A stretch of DNA of 64,000 bases from CAVUOA01 sp963742955 (GCA_963742955.1 CAVUOA010000008.1:496001-560000), one strand, 5' to 3'. Positions 29,045 through 38,195 are shown, counted from the stretch's first letter. Numbers and translations are program-made. The notes: a model not told the origin generated them from the letters alone.

Positions 29045-30316
29045 CTATTTCAATAACACCATCTTCTTTGTGTCGGTATAAATTATGCCTGATTTCTCAT
29101 CCGTTACCATCATTCTGTAAAAATAAACACCTGTTGCTGTAAACTTACCCATAAAGTCAACTTCATACGCTCCCGCCTGCTGGTAATTATCTACCATGCG
29201 CTGTATTTCTCTGCCTGTGATATCATAAGCAATAATCTTAACATGAACCGCTGAGCTTAAGCTGTATGGTATTACCGTGCGGGGGTTAAACGGATTAGGA
29301 AAATTCTGATACAACTTAAATTGTTCGGGAATCTTTGAACTTATCTTCTGCAATCCTGTATAAAATGTGTCGTTCCCGCCTGTCGTCGTGTGAATACCTA
29401 TGTTTGGAGTATACGCCCATCCAATATTTCTATTTATGAATTGAATAAACGCATAAGAATAAATATTGATTGAAGTATCCGGTAATTGAAACAGCCAATT
29501 ATTCCCACCATTTGTTGTTCTGTATATTATCCCACGAGTTTGATTATTAGGGAAGAAAATTACACTACCTGTACCCCATATTGTATCTGCATTGATACAG
29601 GAAAATTTACTCATACCATATTGGATTATATTCGGTCCTTTGGGTAATTGTTGCCGTATCCATGTAAAACCACCATCTGTTGTCTTTTTCATTGATGAAT
29701 CATTTTCTTCACCAATACATTTCCAACCTGTCAAGCTGTCTGTAAAATAAATATCCATGAACCTGTCATTATTAAGCAATAAAAACCAGTTTAGTCCTCC
29801 ATTAGTAGTTTTATATGTATTAGATAACGGTAGGTAATTTGATATAAACCCAATTCTTGCATTGTACATATAAATCTTATTAGGGTTTTGGTTACCGCCG
29901 GAAAATTGCTGCTCCCAGTTTATGCCTCCAGTTGATGTAAAGTAAACACCACCGGTGAGAGGGTTAGGTGACGCCAGCAAAATTGTATTTTCGTTTAAAA
30001 CACTCATATCGAGATAATTATTAAGCGGAGCATTTAGTGAGAACCAGTTTGCTCCTCCATTTATTGATTTATCTATACCTGTAATACCACATATAAAACC
30101 CGTACTTTGGTTTAAAAAATAAACTCTGTAAAGTCCAGGAAATCCACCCCCAGTTTGTATTTTCCTGTATTGTATCGCCCAATTATCACCTCCATTAGTA
30201 GTTTTTAACACTAAAGTAGTATCATTGGCTTGATTAGTAGCGTTGGTCACACTCCATCCGGTTAAACTATCTATGAAATATATATCTTGAATTGTTCTCC
30301 CTCCTAAATTCGGCAT
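29045..30316 (-). CDS. Secreted YCF48-like repeat protein with T9SS tail; N-terminus disrupted by a palindrome
   Basis: As it stands the frame starts at ATG 30316 and gives 423 residues without a signal peptide. About seven KTTNGGxNW-type propeller repeats are followed by a T9SS sorting domain with NFPNPFNPRTVIPY and a final DTKKMVLLK. The original start is probably ATG 30518 (preceded by AGGAG). If the 61-bp palindrome at 30423-30483 is removed, KPNKQNKDK runs directly into YNILTTFLFYLSILFFLIGF, a normal signal peptide in frame with the rest (470 residues). The palindrome shifts the frame and so should block export of this copy. It is a paralogue of the gene at 27551-28817. Confidence 0.78.
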   Translation of the reverse strand: MPNLGGRTIQDIYFIDSLTGWSVTNATNQANDTTLVLKTTNGGDNWAIQYRKIQTGGGFPGLYRVYFLNQSTGFICGITGIDKSINGGANWFSLNAPLNNYLDMSVLNENTILLASPNPLTGGVYFTSTGGINWEQQFSGGNQNPNKIYMYNARIGFISNYLPLSNTYKTTNGGLNWFLLLNNDRFMDIYFTDSLTGWKCIGEENDSSMKKTTDGGFTWIRQQLPKGPNIIQYGMSKFSCINADTIWGTGSVIFFPNNQTRGIIYRTTNGGNNWLFQLPDTSINIYSYAFIQFINRNIGWAYTPNIGIHTTTGGNDTFYTGLQKISSKIPEQFKLYQNFPNPFNPRTVIPYSLSSAVHVKIIAYDITGREIQRMVDNYQQAGAYEVDFMGKFTATGVYFYRMMVTDEKSGIIYTDTKKMVLLK

Positions 30317-30422
30317 AAACTGCTGGTACCAGTTGCCGCTTAAGAGCGTATCACTAAAGTTAAAGCCGATAAGGAAAAAGAGGATGGAAAGATAAAAGAG
30401 GAATGTGGTTAATATGTTATAT

Positions 30423-30483
30423 GTCCTTCGACTCCTGCCTGCGCCGAGCTTGGCGCTCCGCCTGACGGACGGGCAGGCAGGAC
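30423..30483. repeat. 61-bp palindromic element inserted in a gene (MITE/REP-like)
   Basis: The element runs from GTCCTTCGACTCCTGCCTGC to GGACGGGCAGGCAGGAC. Its ends are imperfect inverted repeats (GTCCTxxCxxCCTGCC and GGCAGGCAGGAC), and its core holds GCGCC/GGCGC. Its exact excision restores the reading frame of the host gene, which shows that it was inserted. Related CCTGCCTG/CAGGCAGG hairpins lie at 30882-30902 and 31117-31137. There is no transposase here. Confidence 0.75.
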
Positions 30484-30531
30484 TTATCTTTATTTTGTTT
30501 ATTTGGTTTCATGGTCATATACTTATTTCTC

Positions 30532-30689
30532 CTAAATTAACCCATAATATTCATCATAACAATTAAAAAGCACGAGTAAGGTATATGTCGTATTGCGGTA
30601 TCCGGCAGCAGTTAAATGGTATTTACAAACAAAAAAATCCATTTCAGCTTAAATTTATCTTTCTTCTTCAGCTACCCCACTGAAGAATT
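30532..30689. repeat. About 155-bp direct repeat, copy 2 (upstream of YCF48-like gene)
   Basis: This is the second copy of the block at 28836-28990, with the same ends and near-identical central text (ATTGCGGTATCCGGCAGCAG). It lies 14 bases upstream of the inferred original start at 30518. The shared position in front of two paralogous genes suggests tandem duplication of gene plus promoter. Confidence 0.85.
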
Positions 30690-30881
30690 TATTTAGCTGA
30701 CAATGGAAATTTGGTCTCAATACTACAAATATAATACAATAGGGGTGTCGCTTGTCAATATATTGCCGGTGACCAACAACAACGGGGTATAATAGAGTAA
30801 AATATTTGCATTGATTTAAGCAAACATATGTTATATATTTATATAGTGTTCTTTGTAATAAATGCGCGGAAAGCAAAAACC

Positions 30882-30902
30882 GCCTGCCTGCAGCAGGCAG
30901 GC
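30882..30902. repeat. GCCTGCCTGC hairpin
   Basis: GCCTGCCTGC and GCAGGCAGGC form a perfect 10-bp stem around one A. It shares its arms with the 61-bp element at 30423-30483 and probably represents a reduced member of the same family. Confidence 0.7.
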
Positions 30903-31116
30903 AATTTAAGGGCAGTTTGGTAACTTGTTTTAAAAATGCTGCATTTAAAGGGCAGTTTTATAACTTGTTATAACTTTAAGTTATGGGGGGGGTAGGAGTG
31001 CAGAGTCAGTTGAGTGTCTCGAGTGCGGAGTGTTTAAGTGTTGAACCTTGCGTTTCTGCTTCTCTGTGGTTAATCTTTTAGAAAAACTGCACGATTTACA
31101 GGGCCTGCTTTCATTA

Positions 31117-31137
31117 CCTGCCTGGCAGACAGGCAGG
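31117..31137. repeat. CCTGCCTG hairpin
   Basis: CCTGCCTG at 31117-31124 pairs perfectly with CAGGCAGG at 31130-31137 around GCAGA. It is the third member of the CCTGCCTG family within 720 bases, 29 bases beyond the stop of the CorC-family gene. Confidence 0.65.
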
Positions 31138-31165
31138 CTTACCGTTACTTGAAGTAATGAAGTTT

Positions 31166-32503
31166 TTATGCGCTTTCCTTTGGCTGTGACGCTGTGGTTG
31201 TTCCTATTTTCTGCACTCTTACCTGCAGTATGCTGTTGCCTGATTTCTTTGTAACCGTAAAGCTCATCCCTTTGAAATCAATTCTTTCATATACTTCGGG
31301 AATGTGCCCGGTAACCTTTTGCAGGAAACCGCTTAGTGTCTGGTAATCTGGGTCTTCGGGAATATTTGTATTAAACTTTTTATTAAAATCTTCTATTTGA
31401 ATGATGGGATTAACAAGATAAACTCCGCTTTTCTCGGTTACAACTTCGGCAGCTTCAATATCATATTCATCCTGTATTTCACCCACGATTTCTTCAAGTA
31501 TGTCTTCCATTGTAACAAGCCCTTCAACACCGCCGTATTCATCAATTACAATTGCAATATGTACTTTATTCTTCTGAAGCTCTTTCAGCAAATCCCCAAT
31601 TTGTTTTGTTGCCGATACAAATGTCGCCGGACGTATGATATCCTGCAGTGTAATTAATTCCCTGTGCTCGGATGCTGAAATAAGGTCTTTAGTGTATAAT
31701 ATTCCTATGATATTATCAATTGTATCCTCATAGACAGGCAGGCGGGAAAACCCTTCCTCGGTAACCATTTCAAAAATCTTTTCCCTCGGGTCTTTTATAT
31801 TAATAGCAACCATATGATTGCGGGGAATCATAATTTCTTTTGCAAGCTTATCATTAAACTCAAATATCTTTTCAATCAGCTGGTGTTCGGTCGGGTCAAT
31901 TGCGCCGGACTGCTTTCCTTCGGCAATTATCATTCTTAATTCTTCTTCCGTATGGAATCTTTCTCCTTCTGCAATAGATTTAATGCCAATGCTGTGCAAT
32001 ATCAGGTTGGAAGTTGTATTTAAAAGCCATATTGCAGGCTTAAAAATAATAAAGAAAAAATTAAGCGGAATTGAAACAAAGAGGGCAGCTTTTTTGGAAT
32101 TTTTAATCGCCATAAATTTCGGAACCTGTTCACCAATGGTAATATGAAGGAATGTCAGGAGAACAAATCCTATAGTTACAGAAAGTGTGTGTATGGTCGA
32201 TGCGCTGCTTATGCCGAATACCACAAAAACCGGTTCAAGGATTTTTGCCGTAACAGGTTCTCCAATCCATCCAAGACCAAGAGAAGTCATTGTTATACCA
32301 ACCTGCGTTGCCGATAAGAATTCATCCAGATGGGTAACTAATTTTATTGCAATCTTAGCTCTCCGGTTATTCTTTTCAACAAGGGGCTGAATTTGGGTAG
32401 AGCGTACTTTAACAATCGCAAACTCGGCTGCAACAAAAAAAGCGTTTGCCAGAATAATTAAAATAACCGCAATTATCTCAAATAATAAACTTTCAACTTC
32501 CAT
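31166..32503 (-). CDS. CorC/HlyC-family (CNNM, DUF21) membrane protein
   Basis: A 445-residue protein. The N-terminal DUF21 membrane domain (about 1-190, four helices, starting LFEIIAVILIILANAFFVAAE) is followed by a CBS-domain pair (about 205-335, with MIPRNHM and DEYGGVEGLVTMEDI) and a C-terminal CorC_HlyC domain (about 350-430). The family is linked to magnesium or cobalt homeostasis and is often mislabelled hemolysin. It stands alone on the minus strand. Assignment to the family is firm; the transported ion is not shown by sequence. Confidence 0.92.
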   Translation of the reverse strand: MEVESLLFEIIAVILIILANAFFVAAEFAIVKVRSTQIQPLVEKNNRRAKIAIKLVTHLDEFLSATQVGITMTSLGLGWIGEPVTAKILEPVFVVFGISSASTIHTLSVTIGFVLLTFLHITIGEQVPKFMAIKNSKKAALFVSIPLNFFFIIFKPAIWLLNTTSNLILHSIGIKSIAEGERFHTEEELRMIIAEGKQSGAIDPTEHQLIEKIFEFNDKLAKEIMIPRNHMVAINIKDPREKIFEMVTEEGFSRLPVYEDTIDNIIGILYTKDLISASEHRELITLQDIIRPATFVSATKQIGDLLKELQKNKVHIAIVIDEYGGVEGLVTMEDILEEIVGEIQDEYDIEAAEVVTEKSGVYLVNPIIQIEDFNKKFNTNIPEDPDYQTLSGFLQKVTGHIPEVYERIDFKGMSFTVTKKSGNSILQVRVQKIGTTTASQPKESA

Positions 32504-32657
32504 ATAATATGGTCAAATTCTTAAAAATATACGTCATTATTACATTATTTTACAAATTCTTTGCAAAAAATCAGCTATCTTACCCTAAATATAACAAATA
32601 TAGAACTTAAATTTAATTCATTGTCAAAACTAACTCAAAACACGGAGGATTTTAAAT

Positions 32658-32996
32658 ATGAATAATTTAATAAACTTAAATGAGAATTCAAAAAATGCGG
32701 TTGTAAAGTTCTCATTGGATAAATATTCTAAAATAGTTCTATCAATAATAGCTGTGTGCCTATTATTAATAACAGCAAATATGTATCTGAAACCCGGTGA
32801 TCTCAACGCTTACCAGACAGTTCAGGACGTTAATATAAAATCAGTCAACGGAACAAGCCTCTGGGGAAGCGAGCTTCCGGTAAATATACAATCTGTTAAA
32901 GGAAAAAGTCTCTGGGATGACAAGCTGCCGGTTGATATAAAATCAATAAACGGAAGCTTCATATTCGGTTCAGACTTGCCCGTGAAAGTAAAGTAG
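32658..32996 (+). CDS. Small membrane-anchored protein with three 17-18 residue repeats
   Basis: A 112-residue protein with a strong CGGAGG ribosome site 9 bases before ATG. A basic N-terminus and one helix (about 28-44, VLSIIAVCLLLITANMY) anchor it. The rest is exported and consists of three units of the pattern DINIKSVNGxSLWGxxLPV, at about 58-75, 76-92 and 93-109. No catalytic residues are evident. The repeats resemble short beta-hairpin units. No named family is recognised. It has its own promoter and terminator, which suggests high independent expression. Confidence 0.75.
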   Translation: MNNLINLNENSKNAVVKFSLDKYSKIVLSIIAVCLLLITANMYLKPGDLNAYQTVQDVNIKSVNGTSLWGSELPVNIQSVKGKSLWDDKLPVDIKSINGSFIFGSDLPVKVK

Positions 32997-33013
32997 CATT
33001 TAAAACTATCAGA

Positions 33014-33052
33014 CCTGACAGGTTTTGGATACCGGTCAGGCCTTATTAAAAT
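33014..33052 (+). terminator. Rho-independent terminator after the small repeat protein
   Basis: CCTGAC at 33014-33019 pairs with GTCAGG at 33035-33040, with an inner GG/CC pair and a short loop. It is followed by an AT-rich stretch ending in T6. It lies 18 bases past the stop of the plus-strand gene and could also act on rseP from the other side. Confidence 0.65.
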
Positions 33053-33065
33053 TTTTTCGATAGTT

Positions 33066-34391
33066 TTAAATGTGTATTATATCGTTATACACAACAAAAG
33101 CCATAAACAGCATGAGGATAATAAAACCTATGTTCTGAACCGCAATTTGAATCTTGTGTGATACCGGTTTTCTGAATATACCTTCATAAACAAGGAACAT
33201 AAAATGCCCCCCGTCAAGCGCAGGAAACGGAAGTATGTTAATAATGGCAAGTGTAATAGAAAGCATTGCCATAAACCCGAGGAATGATAACAAGCCGCCT
33301 TCAGCAGATTGACCTGCATACTGCGCAATTTTAATCGGCCCCCCCACTGCTTTAGAAAAAGCAATATCGCCTTTTATAATTTTCCACATCGATTTAAGGA
33401 AGAGAACCACGCCGTAGTTATAAAGGTCACCTGCTCCTTCGGGAATTGCTGTGATAACGTTAAAATTAATTTTTTTAACCGAGCCGGTGAATTTCCCAAC
33501 TCCAATTCCAATTGTGCTGTCGGGGTCAGGATGGATTTGAGCAGACATTTCTTTCCCGTCTCTTAGCCATTTCAGGCTTATATCATTATTCCAGTTAGCT
33601 TTTAATATATCCACAAACTGCTGTGAGTGGGTTATCTTCACACCGTTTGCTTCAATTACTTTATCACCGGGCATTAATCCGATTTTAGAAGCGGGTTTGT
33701 TTGGAACTATCTGCATTATTTCAGCATCCATATCGGGCGGATAAATACCCAATACTTTTTCGTTAAGGTCTTTTAAATCAGATTTCGGAATATATACATC
33801 ATTGGGTTCTCCATTGCGGTCAAATTTGATATCGAGATTATCACCCATATTCTCAATAAATATATCCGTCCGCAGCTCATCCCAATATTGAACCGGTTTG
33901 CCATTTATGGAAATAATTCTATCGCCTGCTTTTAGACCGTGGGTATCAGCTACTGAGCCTGCAGAAACATACCCGAGGGTAGTAGTCTCCATACGGGTCT
34001 TTCCCTGGGCTAATGCAAGCGTATAAAATATTACAAATGCAAGTATAGTGTTCATTATAACGCCGCCGGTAATAACAAACATTCTCTGGTATACCGGCTT
34101 TGAGCGGAATTCCCAGGGCTGGGGTTCATGGTTTAGAAATTCCTTATCCATGCTTTCATCAATCATTCCTGCTACTTTAACATAACCGCCAAGCGGGAAT
34201 ATACCCAAACCATACTCGGTATCACCCTTAACAAACTTGAAGATTCTGAGGTTAAAGAAATCAAAAAACAGGTAGAATTTATCGACTCTCATTTTGCATA
34301 TTTTCGCAGCAATAAAATGCCCGAACTCATGCACAAACACCAGTATCACAATAGTTATGAGAAAGTATATGATTGTGTTTAAAACACCCAT
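33066..34391 (-). CDS. rseP: RIP/site-2 zinc metalloprotease RseP
   Basis: A 441-residue inner-membrane protease. The zinc site HEFGH (His21, Glu22, His25) lies in the first helix, two PDZ domains occupy about 125-290, and the third ligand is in NILPFPALDGGH near 385-396. It cleaves membrane-bound anti-sigma factors or signal-peptide remnants. It follows dxr on the same strand by about 70 bases, a common pairing in bacteria. All catalytic residues are present. Confidence 0.93.
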   Translation of the reverse strand: MGVLNTIIYFLITIVILVFVHEFGHFIAAKICKMRVDKFYLFFDFFNLRIFKFVKGDTEYGLGIFPLGGYVKVAGMIDESMDKEFLNHEPQPWEFRSKPVYQRMFVITGGVIMNTILAFVIFYTLALAQGKTRMETTTLGYVSAGSVADTHGLKAGDRIISINGKPVQYWDELRTDIFIENMGDNLDIKFDRNGEPNDVYIPKSDLKDLNEKVLGIYPPDMDAEIMQIVPNKPASKIGLMPGDKVIEANGVKITHSQQFVDILKANWNNDISLKWLRDGKEMSAQIHPDPDSTIGIGVGKFTGSVKKINFNVITAIPEGAGDLYNYGVVLFLKSMWKIIKGDIAFSKAVGGPIKIAQYAGQSAEGGLLSFLGFMAMLSITLAIINILPFPALDGGHFMFLVYEGIFRKPVSHKIQIAVQNIGFIILMLFMAFVVYNDIIHI

Positions 34392-34461
34392 AATATTAAA
34401 ATTTACTCCTTATGCTGTTTTACAAATATCACCTAAAATGATATTAAAAAAAATACAGTTA

Positions 34462-35622
34462 TTATAACATGACAGAGGAAGCTATAAATTCCCTCACTTT
34501 TTTATCAATTTCAATGATATTTTCTATTTCAAGTTCGTTGTTGCTGCTGTGCTCATCAAGCGCATTTTTAATTAATGCTGCAATATCGGGGAATTTAATT
34601 TTCTTTTTCAAAAAAAGATCTACCGCCGCCTCGTTGGAAGCATTTAAAACAACCGGGTAAGTCCCCCCCATTTTCATAACATAGTATGCAATACCCAGGC
34701 ATTCAAATTTTTCGAAATCCGGTTCCTCAAATGTAAGCTCTTTTAACGTGCTTAAATCAAGTCTCGGGAAACCGGATAACACCCTGTCCGGGTAGGTAAT
34801 AGCATATTGTATTGGCAATCTCATATCCGGAACTCCGAGCTGCGCTTTAACCGACCCGTCATGAAACTCAACAAAAGAATGAACTATTGATTGAGGATGT
34901 ATTACAACATCTATATTTTCTATAGGAACATCAAAAAGCCATCTGCCTTCAATAATCTCAAAACCCTTATTCATAAGCGTGGCAGAATCTATTGTTATTT
35001 TATTACCCATTCTCCAATTAGGATGGTTCAGAGCCTGCTCGACAGTTACATCTTTCAGCTTTTCCTTCGGGTATTTTAAAAACGGTCCGCCTGATGCTGT
35101 TAATGTGAGTTTTGATATTGTCTTTATGCTTTCGCCCCTGATACACTGTAAAATTGCGCTATGCTCACTATCTATCGGTATTAAGTTAGAACCGGAACTC
35201 TTCAGCATTTCTTTAATCAATCCGCCTGCTATTACAAGCGATTCTTTATTAGCGAGAGCTATATCTTTTTTAAGACTGATTGCTTCAATTGTAGGAATAA
35301 GGCCGGCAAACCCGACAAGAGCATTGATTACAAGGTCATAATCGCATCTGTTTAAAATATCCAGGGTTCCCTTGCTTCCATAAAGCAATTCTGTGCTTAA
35401 ACCGGAAGCATTGTTCTTTAAATCATCAAATGCAGATTCACTGGATATGACTGCTGCTTTCGGTTTAAACTCATGTATCTGCTGCAGCAATAATTTTGAG
35501 TTTGAATTTGCCGTTAAATATTCAACAGAGACAGGAAAGCCGTTTTGGTTCAGGTTTCTTATTACATCAAGAGTATTTCTGCCAATTGAGCCTGTTGAGC
35601 CTAAAAGTGCAATTCTTTTCAT
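34462..35622 (-). CDS. dxr: 1-deoxy-D-xylulose 5-phosphate reductoisomerase Dxr
   Basis: A 386-residue enzyme of the MEP isoprenoid pathway that converts DXP to MEP with NADPH. GSTGSIGRNTLDVI is at 8-21. The ANKESLV segment, PIDSEHSA and the CIRGE loop are conserved, as is MNKGFEIIE with its metal-binding Glu. Length is normal. It is co-directional with rseP. The isoprenoid product would also feed the polyprenyl carrier used by the glycan locus, though the two are not linked in the sequence. Confidence 0.95.
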   Translation of the reverse strand: MKRIALLGSTGSIGRNTLDVIRNLNQNGFPVSVEYLTANSNSKLLLQQIHEFKPKAAVISSESAFDDLKNNASGLSTELLYGSKGTLDILNRCDYDLVINALVGFAGLIPTIEAISLKKDIALANKESLVIAGGLIKEMLKSSGSNLIPIDSEHSAILQCIRGESIKTISKLTLTASGGPFLKYPKEKLKDVTVEQALNHPNWRMGNKITIDSATLMNKGFEIIEGRWLFDVPIENIDVVIHPQSIVHSFVEFHDGSVKAQLGVPDMRLPIQYAITYPDRVLSGFPRLDLSTLKELTFEEPDFEKFECLGIAYYVMKMGGTYPVVLNASNEAAVDLFLKKKIKFPDIAALIKNALDEHSSNNELEIENIIEIDKKVREFIASSVML

Positions 35623-35911
35623 AAAAACAATATAAAACTTAATTTAAAATTAATTTACGTAAAATTATATAGATAAATAAATGAAAACTACAGAATTTTA
35701 CCTAAATTTCATATTAATTTTAAGCGCTCTGATATTTCTTATCATTTTCCTAAAATCCTATTAATTATCAAGATAATATGAAAAGATTAAACAATTATAC
35801 TGAATACTGTAGATACGGTATATTTGCGTTTTATAAAATGTTTCTTTTTGTTAATTTTGTACAATTGTTCATCAAAATATTGCATTGTTCTCTAAATCAA
35901 ATTATAATTAA
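35623..35911. other. Intergenic region between dxr and the lipoprotein gene
   Basis: An AT-rich 289-base gap between divergent genes. It contains a possible 27-codon frame at 35681-35764 (MKTTEFYLN then a hydrophobic stretch) without a ribosome site, and TAATTTTG at 35852-35859, which fits a -7 element for the lipoprotein gene. Nothing stronger is seen. Confidence 0.4.
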
Positions 35912-36902
35912 ATGAAGATCATTAGAATTTTATTGTTCCTTTTATTAGTGTCAATTGTATCGGTTATAAACATGTCATGTGATGATTCAGGTTTGGACAA
36001 TCCAAAATATAACGTTACTTTAAATTATCAAAATCTAAAGCATATAGACCCTTTGGTAAACGGTATGTACGAAGCGTGGGTTAGTTTTCCGCCCGTTTCA
36101 GGTGACCTCAGCAGCCCTGTTTTCATAAGCTGCGGCAGGTTTAATATTGATAACACAACGGGAGGGATAGTTGATTCAGCAGGCAGCCCTATTGCTTTGA
36201 AGCTGAAATATATTCCTGCAAATGTAAATTCACCGATAGATGCTATTCTATCAATAGAACCCCCGGCTGACCACGATTCATTACCCTCTCTAATATTAAT
36301 GGGAGGACCCGCATCGCTAAGTAACAATATTATATCAGCCAGTATGAATATGCGGTACTCCAAAGCGCTGGGTATAGTTGCTGAAAATCTTCCAAATGCG
36401 ACAGCCCGTTATATACTTGATACCCCTTCAGATACCGGAAGGTCATATTTCTTCAACGGACTTTGGTTCTGTGACACAACCGGCAGCAGTTTAATAACTA
36501 ATATGAACACGATTCCCGATAGTGTTGGCTGGACATACGAAGCATGGGTTTTTGATAAACGCGATTCTGCAAACTATTCATTAGGAAAATTCTCAAATCC
36601 CAATATCAGCAGATAATGACGGCGCCGGACCTTATAAGGGACCAAATTCCGGCTACAACAAACCGGGACAGGATTATGTAAGAAATACGCCACCCGGAAT
36701 TTATCATCTCGGAAGCTGGTATTATGGATTAATGATTACTCTCGAACCCAAAAATGAACCTGCAGGTTCAAATCCGTTTTACATAAGAATATTTTATATA
36801 AATACTGTACAAAACATCCTCACAAGAGGAACCATCTCCGTTAATTTGCCTAATGCTGCCGCAAACCTGCCGACGGCAACAATTCAGGTATCAAAGTATT
36901 AG
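35912..36902 (+). CDS. Outer-membrane-type lipoprotein of unknown function, frameshifted
   Basis: About 329 residues. A lipoprotein signal ends in the lipobox-like VINMSC, with Cys at residue 23, followed by DDSG, so it is likely an outer-membrane lipoprotein. The frame stops at 36616. Removing one C in the CCC at 36599-36601 restores NPISADNDGAGPYKGPNSGY, and the frame then runs to TAG at 36900-36902. 991 bases is 330 codons plus one. Two copies of an anti-sigma-K or immunoglobulin-like segment with YEAWV (YEAWVSFPP and YEAWVFDKRDS) suggest an internal duplication. Function unknown. Confidence 0.72.
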
Positions 36903-36929
36903 ACGATTCTTCTATTAGTGTATTTGCAA

Positions 36930-36963
36930 AAAAGGGATTTATCAATTTAGATAAATCCCTTTT
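36930..36963. terminator. Bidirectional terminator between convergent genes
   Basis: AAAAGGGATTTATC at 36930-36943 pairs perfectly with GATAAATCCCTTTT at 36950-36963 around a six-base loop. A-rich and T-rich flanks suit termination of both the lipoprotein gene (plus) and the thioredoxin-TPR gene (minus). Confidence 0.85.
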
Positions 36964-36981
36964 AATTATACAGAAGCATTA

Positions 36982-38082
36982 TCAATCTTCTATTTGTTTG
37001 TTAATCTTCTTAATGAGTTCTTCCGTTCCTTTGTAATTATCACCTGATTTCTTTGCAAGCTCTATTGCTTCATTTGCCTTATTCAGCGCTTCATCATATT
37101 TACCAAGCTTATAAAGTACCGAAGCATATGTATCTGTATTATAATAATTCTTGTCGAGTTCAACAGACCGCTTTATCCATTTTTCAGCTTTCTTCATCAT
37201 TTCTTTATCGCTCACATTTTCATAAAATGTCCATGCAAAATCGTTTAACGTCTGCCAGTCAATCTTGGAATTATTATCTGCATATTCAGATACTACTTTA
37301 GAATATGAATCCCAATCTTTGTGTTCTTTAAAGTATTCAATTTTAGTATTTGTAATCTTCTGTGAAACCATTTCAGCGCCGTATAAGGAAGCAAACTTTT
37401 CTTTATTATTCTCAAGATATATAAAAGCAGGTGCTTTGATATCCAATAAAAGGTTAGCAATTATCTTCCAGTTCCTTTCACTTGCTAAATCTTCATCTTT
37501 TTGAGTGTCAAGATATTCCAATGTAACCTTACTCATATCAGTTATAGGGGCGTTTGCTCTTGCGAGCGCAAAAGCATAATTGTATAATAATTCTTCACTT
37601 CTGTCACCGTCATCGTATTTCTTTTTCATTGTCATAAGCTGTGTATTCTTATCAAGCGCATTTTTGCCGTCTTCAATAAACTTCTCGAGCGGTTTTGAGC
37701 TTCCGCTTATATGAACAAGTTCACCTGACGGGTTAAAATAAAGATATGTGGGATATGCATTTACATGATACGTTTTTGCAAAATCAATGCCTTCTCCTTT
37801 TTCCATATCAAGCTTATAAACAATAAAATGCTCGTTGTAAAATTTTCCCGCTTCTTCGGTAGGAAACACGTTCTTTGCCATCCACTTGCATGGAACACAC
37901 CAGTCAGCAAAAGCATCGACAAAAATATATTTATTTTGTTCTTTTGCAGCAGCAAGAACCTCCGACCACGAACCTTCATAAAACTGCATTCCGCCTGCAC
38001 CTGTTGTTTGGTCATCCTGAGAATAGACAAAGGGAGCTGAAATAAATAAAAGGGCTGAGAAGAGAAATAATATTTTTCTCAT
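36982..38082 (-). CDS. Secreted thioredoxin-fold protein with C-terminal TPR region
   Basis: The protein has 366 residues. A signal peptide (1-21, ending FVYSQ) is followed by a thioredoxin domain with the redox site WCVPCK (Cys62, Cys65) at about 35-150. A helical region follows, and at the C-terminus two TPR-like units (about 300-360, with YNTDTYASVLYKLGKYDEAL). It likely acts as a periplasmic thiol reductase or thiol-disulfide carrier, possibly for T9SS or cytochrome substrates. It stands alone between two terminator-like gaps. Confidence 0.83.
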   Translation of the reverse strand: MRKILFLFSALLFISAPFVYSQDDQTTGAGGMQFYEGSWSEVLAAAKEQNKYIFVDAFADWCVPCKWMAKNVFPTEEAGKFYNEHFIVYKLDMEKGEGIDFAKTYHVNAYPTYLYFNPSGELVHISGSSKPLEKFIEDGKNALDKNTQLMTMKKKYDDGDRSEELLYNYAFALARANAPITDMSKVTLEYLDTQKDEDLASERNWKIIANLLLDIKAPAFIYLENNKEKFASLYGAEMVSQKITNTKIEYFKEHKDWDSYSKVVSEYADNNSKIDWQTLNDFAWTFYENVSDKEMMKKAEKWIKRSVELDKNYYNTDTYASVLYKLGKYDEALNKANEAIELAKKSGDNYKGTEELIKKINKQIED

Positions 38083-38195
38083 AATATTAAAATTATTATT
38101 TTCAAAATAATGGTTTCAAATTTGATAACTATGATATTATATAAAACAAATTTCGGAAAAGTAAGGTTTAAATAAAATGCATAACATTAAATGGT

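Larger units (their letters stand above)
30690..31165. other. Non-coding, repeat-bearing intergenic region
   Basis: No credible gene is seen. The region holds two CCTGCCTG-type hairpins (30882-30902 and 31117-31137), and a 26-base direct repeat (TTTAAGGGCAGTTTxxTAACTTGTT) at 30904-30929 and 30943-30969. A palindrome ATAACTTTAAGTTAT lies near 30969-30983, a G8 run near 30985, and a GAGTGCAGAG-type microsatellite at about 30996-31038. It looks like an accumulation site for short repeats. Confidence 0.6.

Noticed and set aside
30510..30518. ATGACCATG at this place and again at 59355-59363 looked like vector lacZ-alpha sequence
   Set aside because: Both continue into native genes (ATGAAACC and ATGAAAAAA) with no further vector similarity, so the match is chance.
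30690..31165. Possible CRISPR array or insertion sequence in the repeat-rich gap
   Set aside because: The repeats are hairpins of unequal length with no regular spacing or unique spacers, and no transposase or cas gene is present.
35681..35764. 27-codon hydrophobic frame upstream of the lipoprotein gene
   Set aside because: No ribosome site, no recognisable family, and AT-rich DNA gives such frames by chance.
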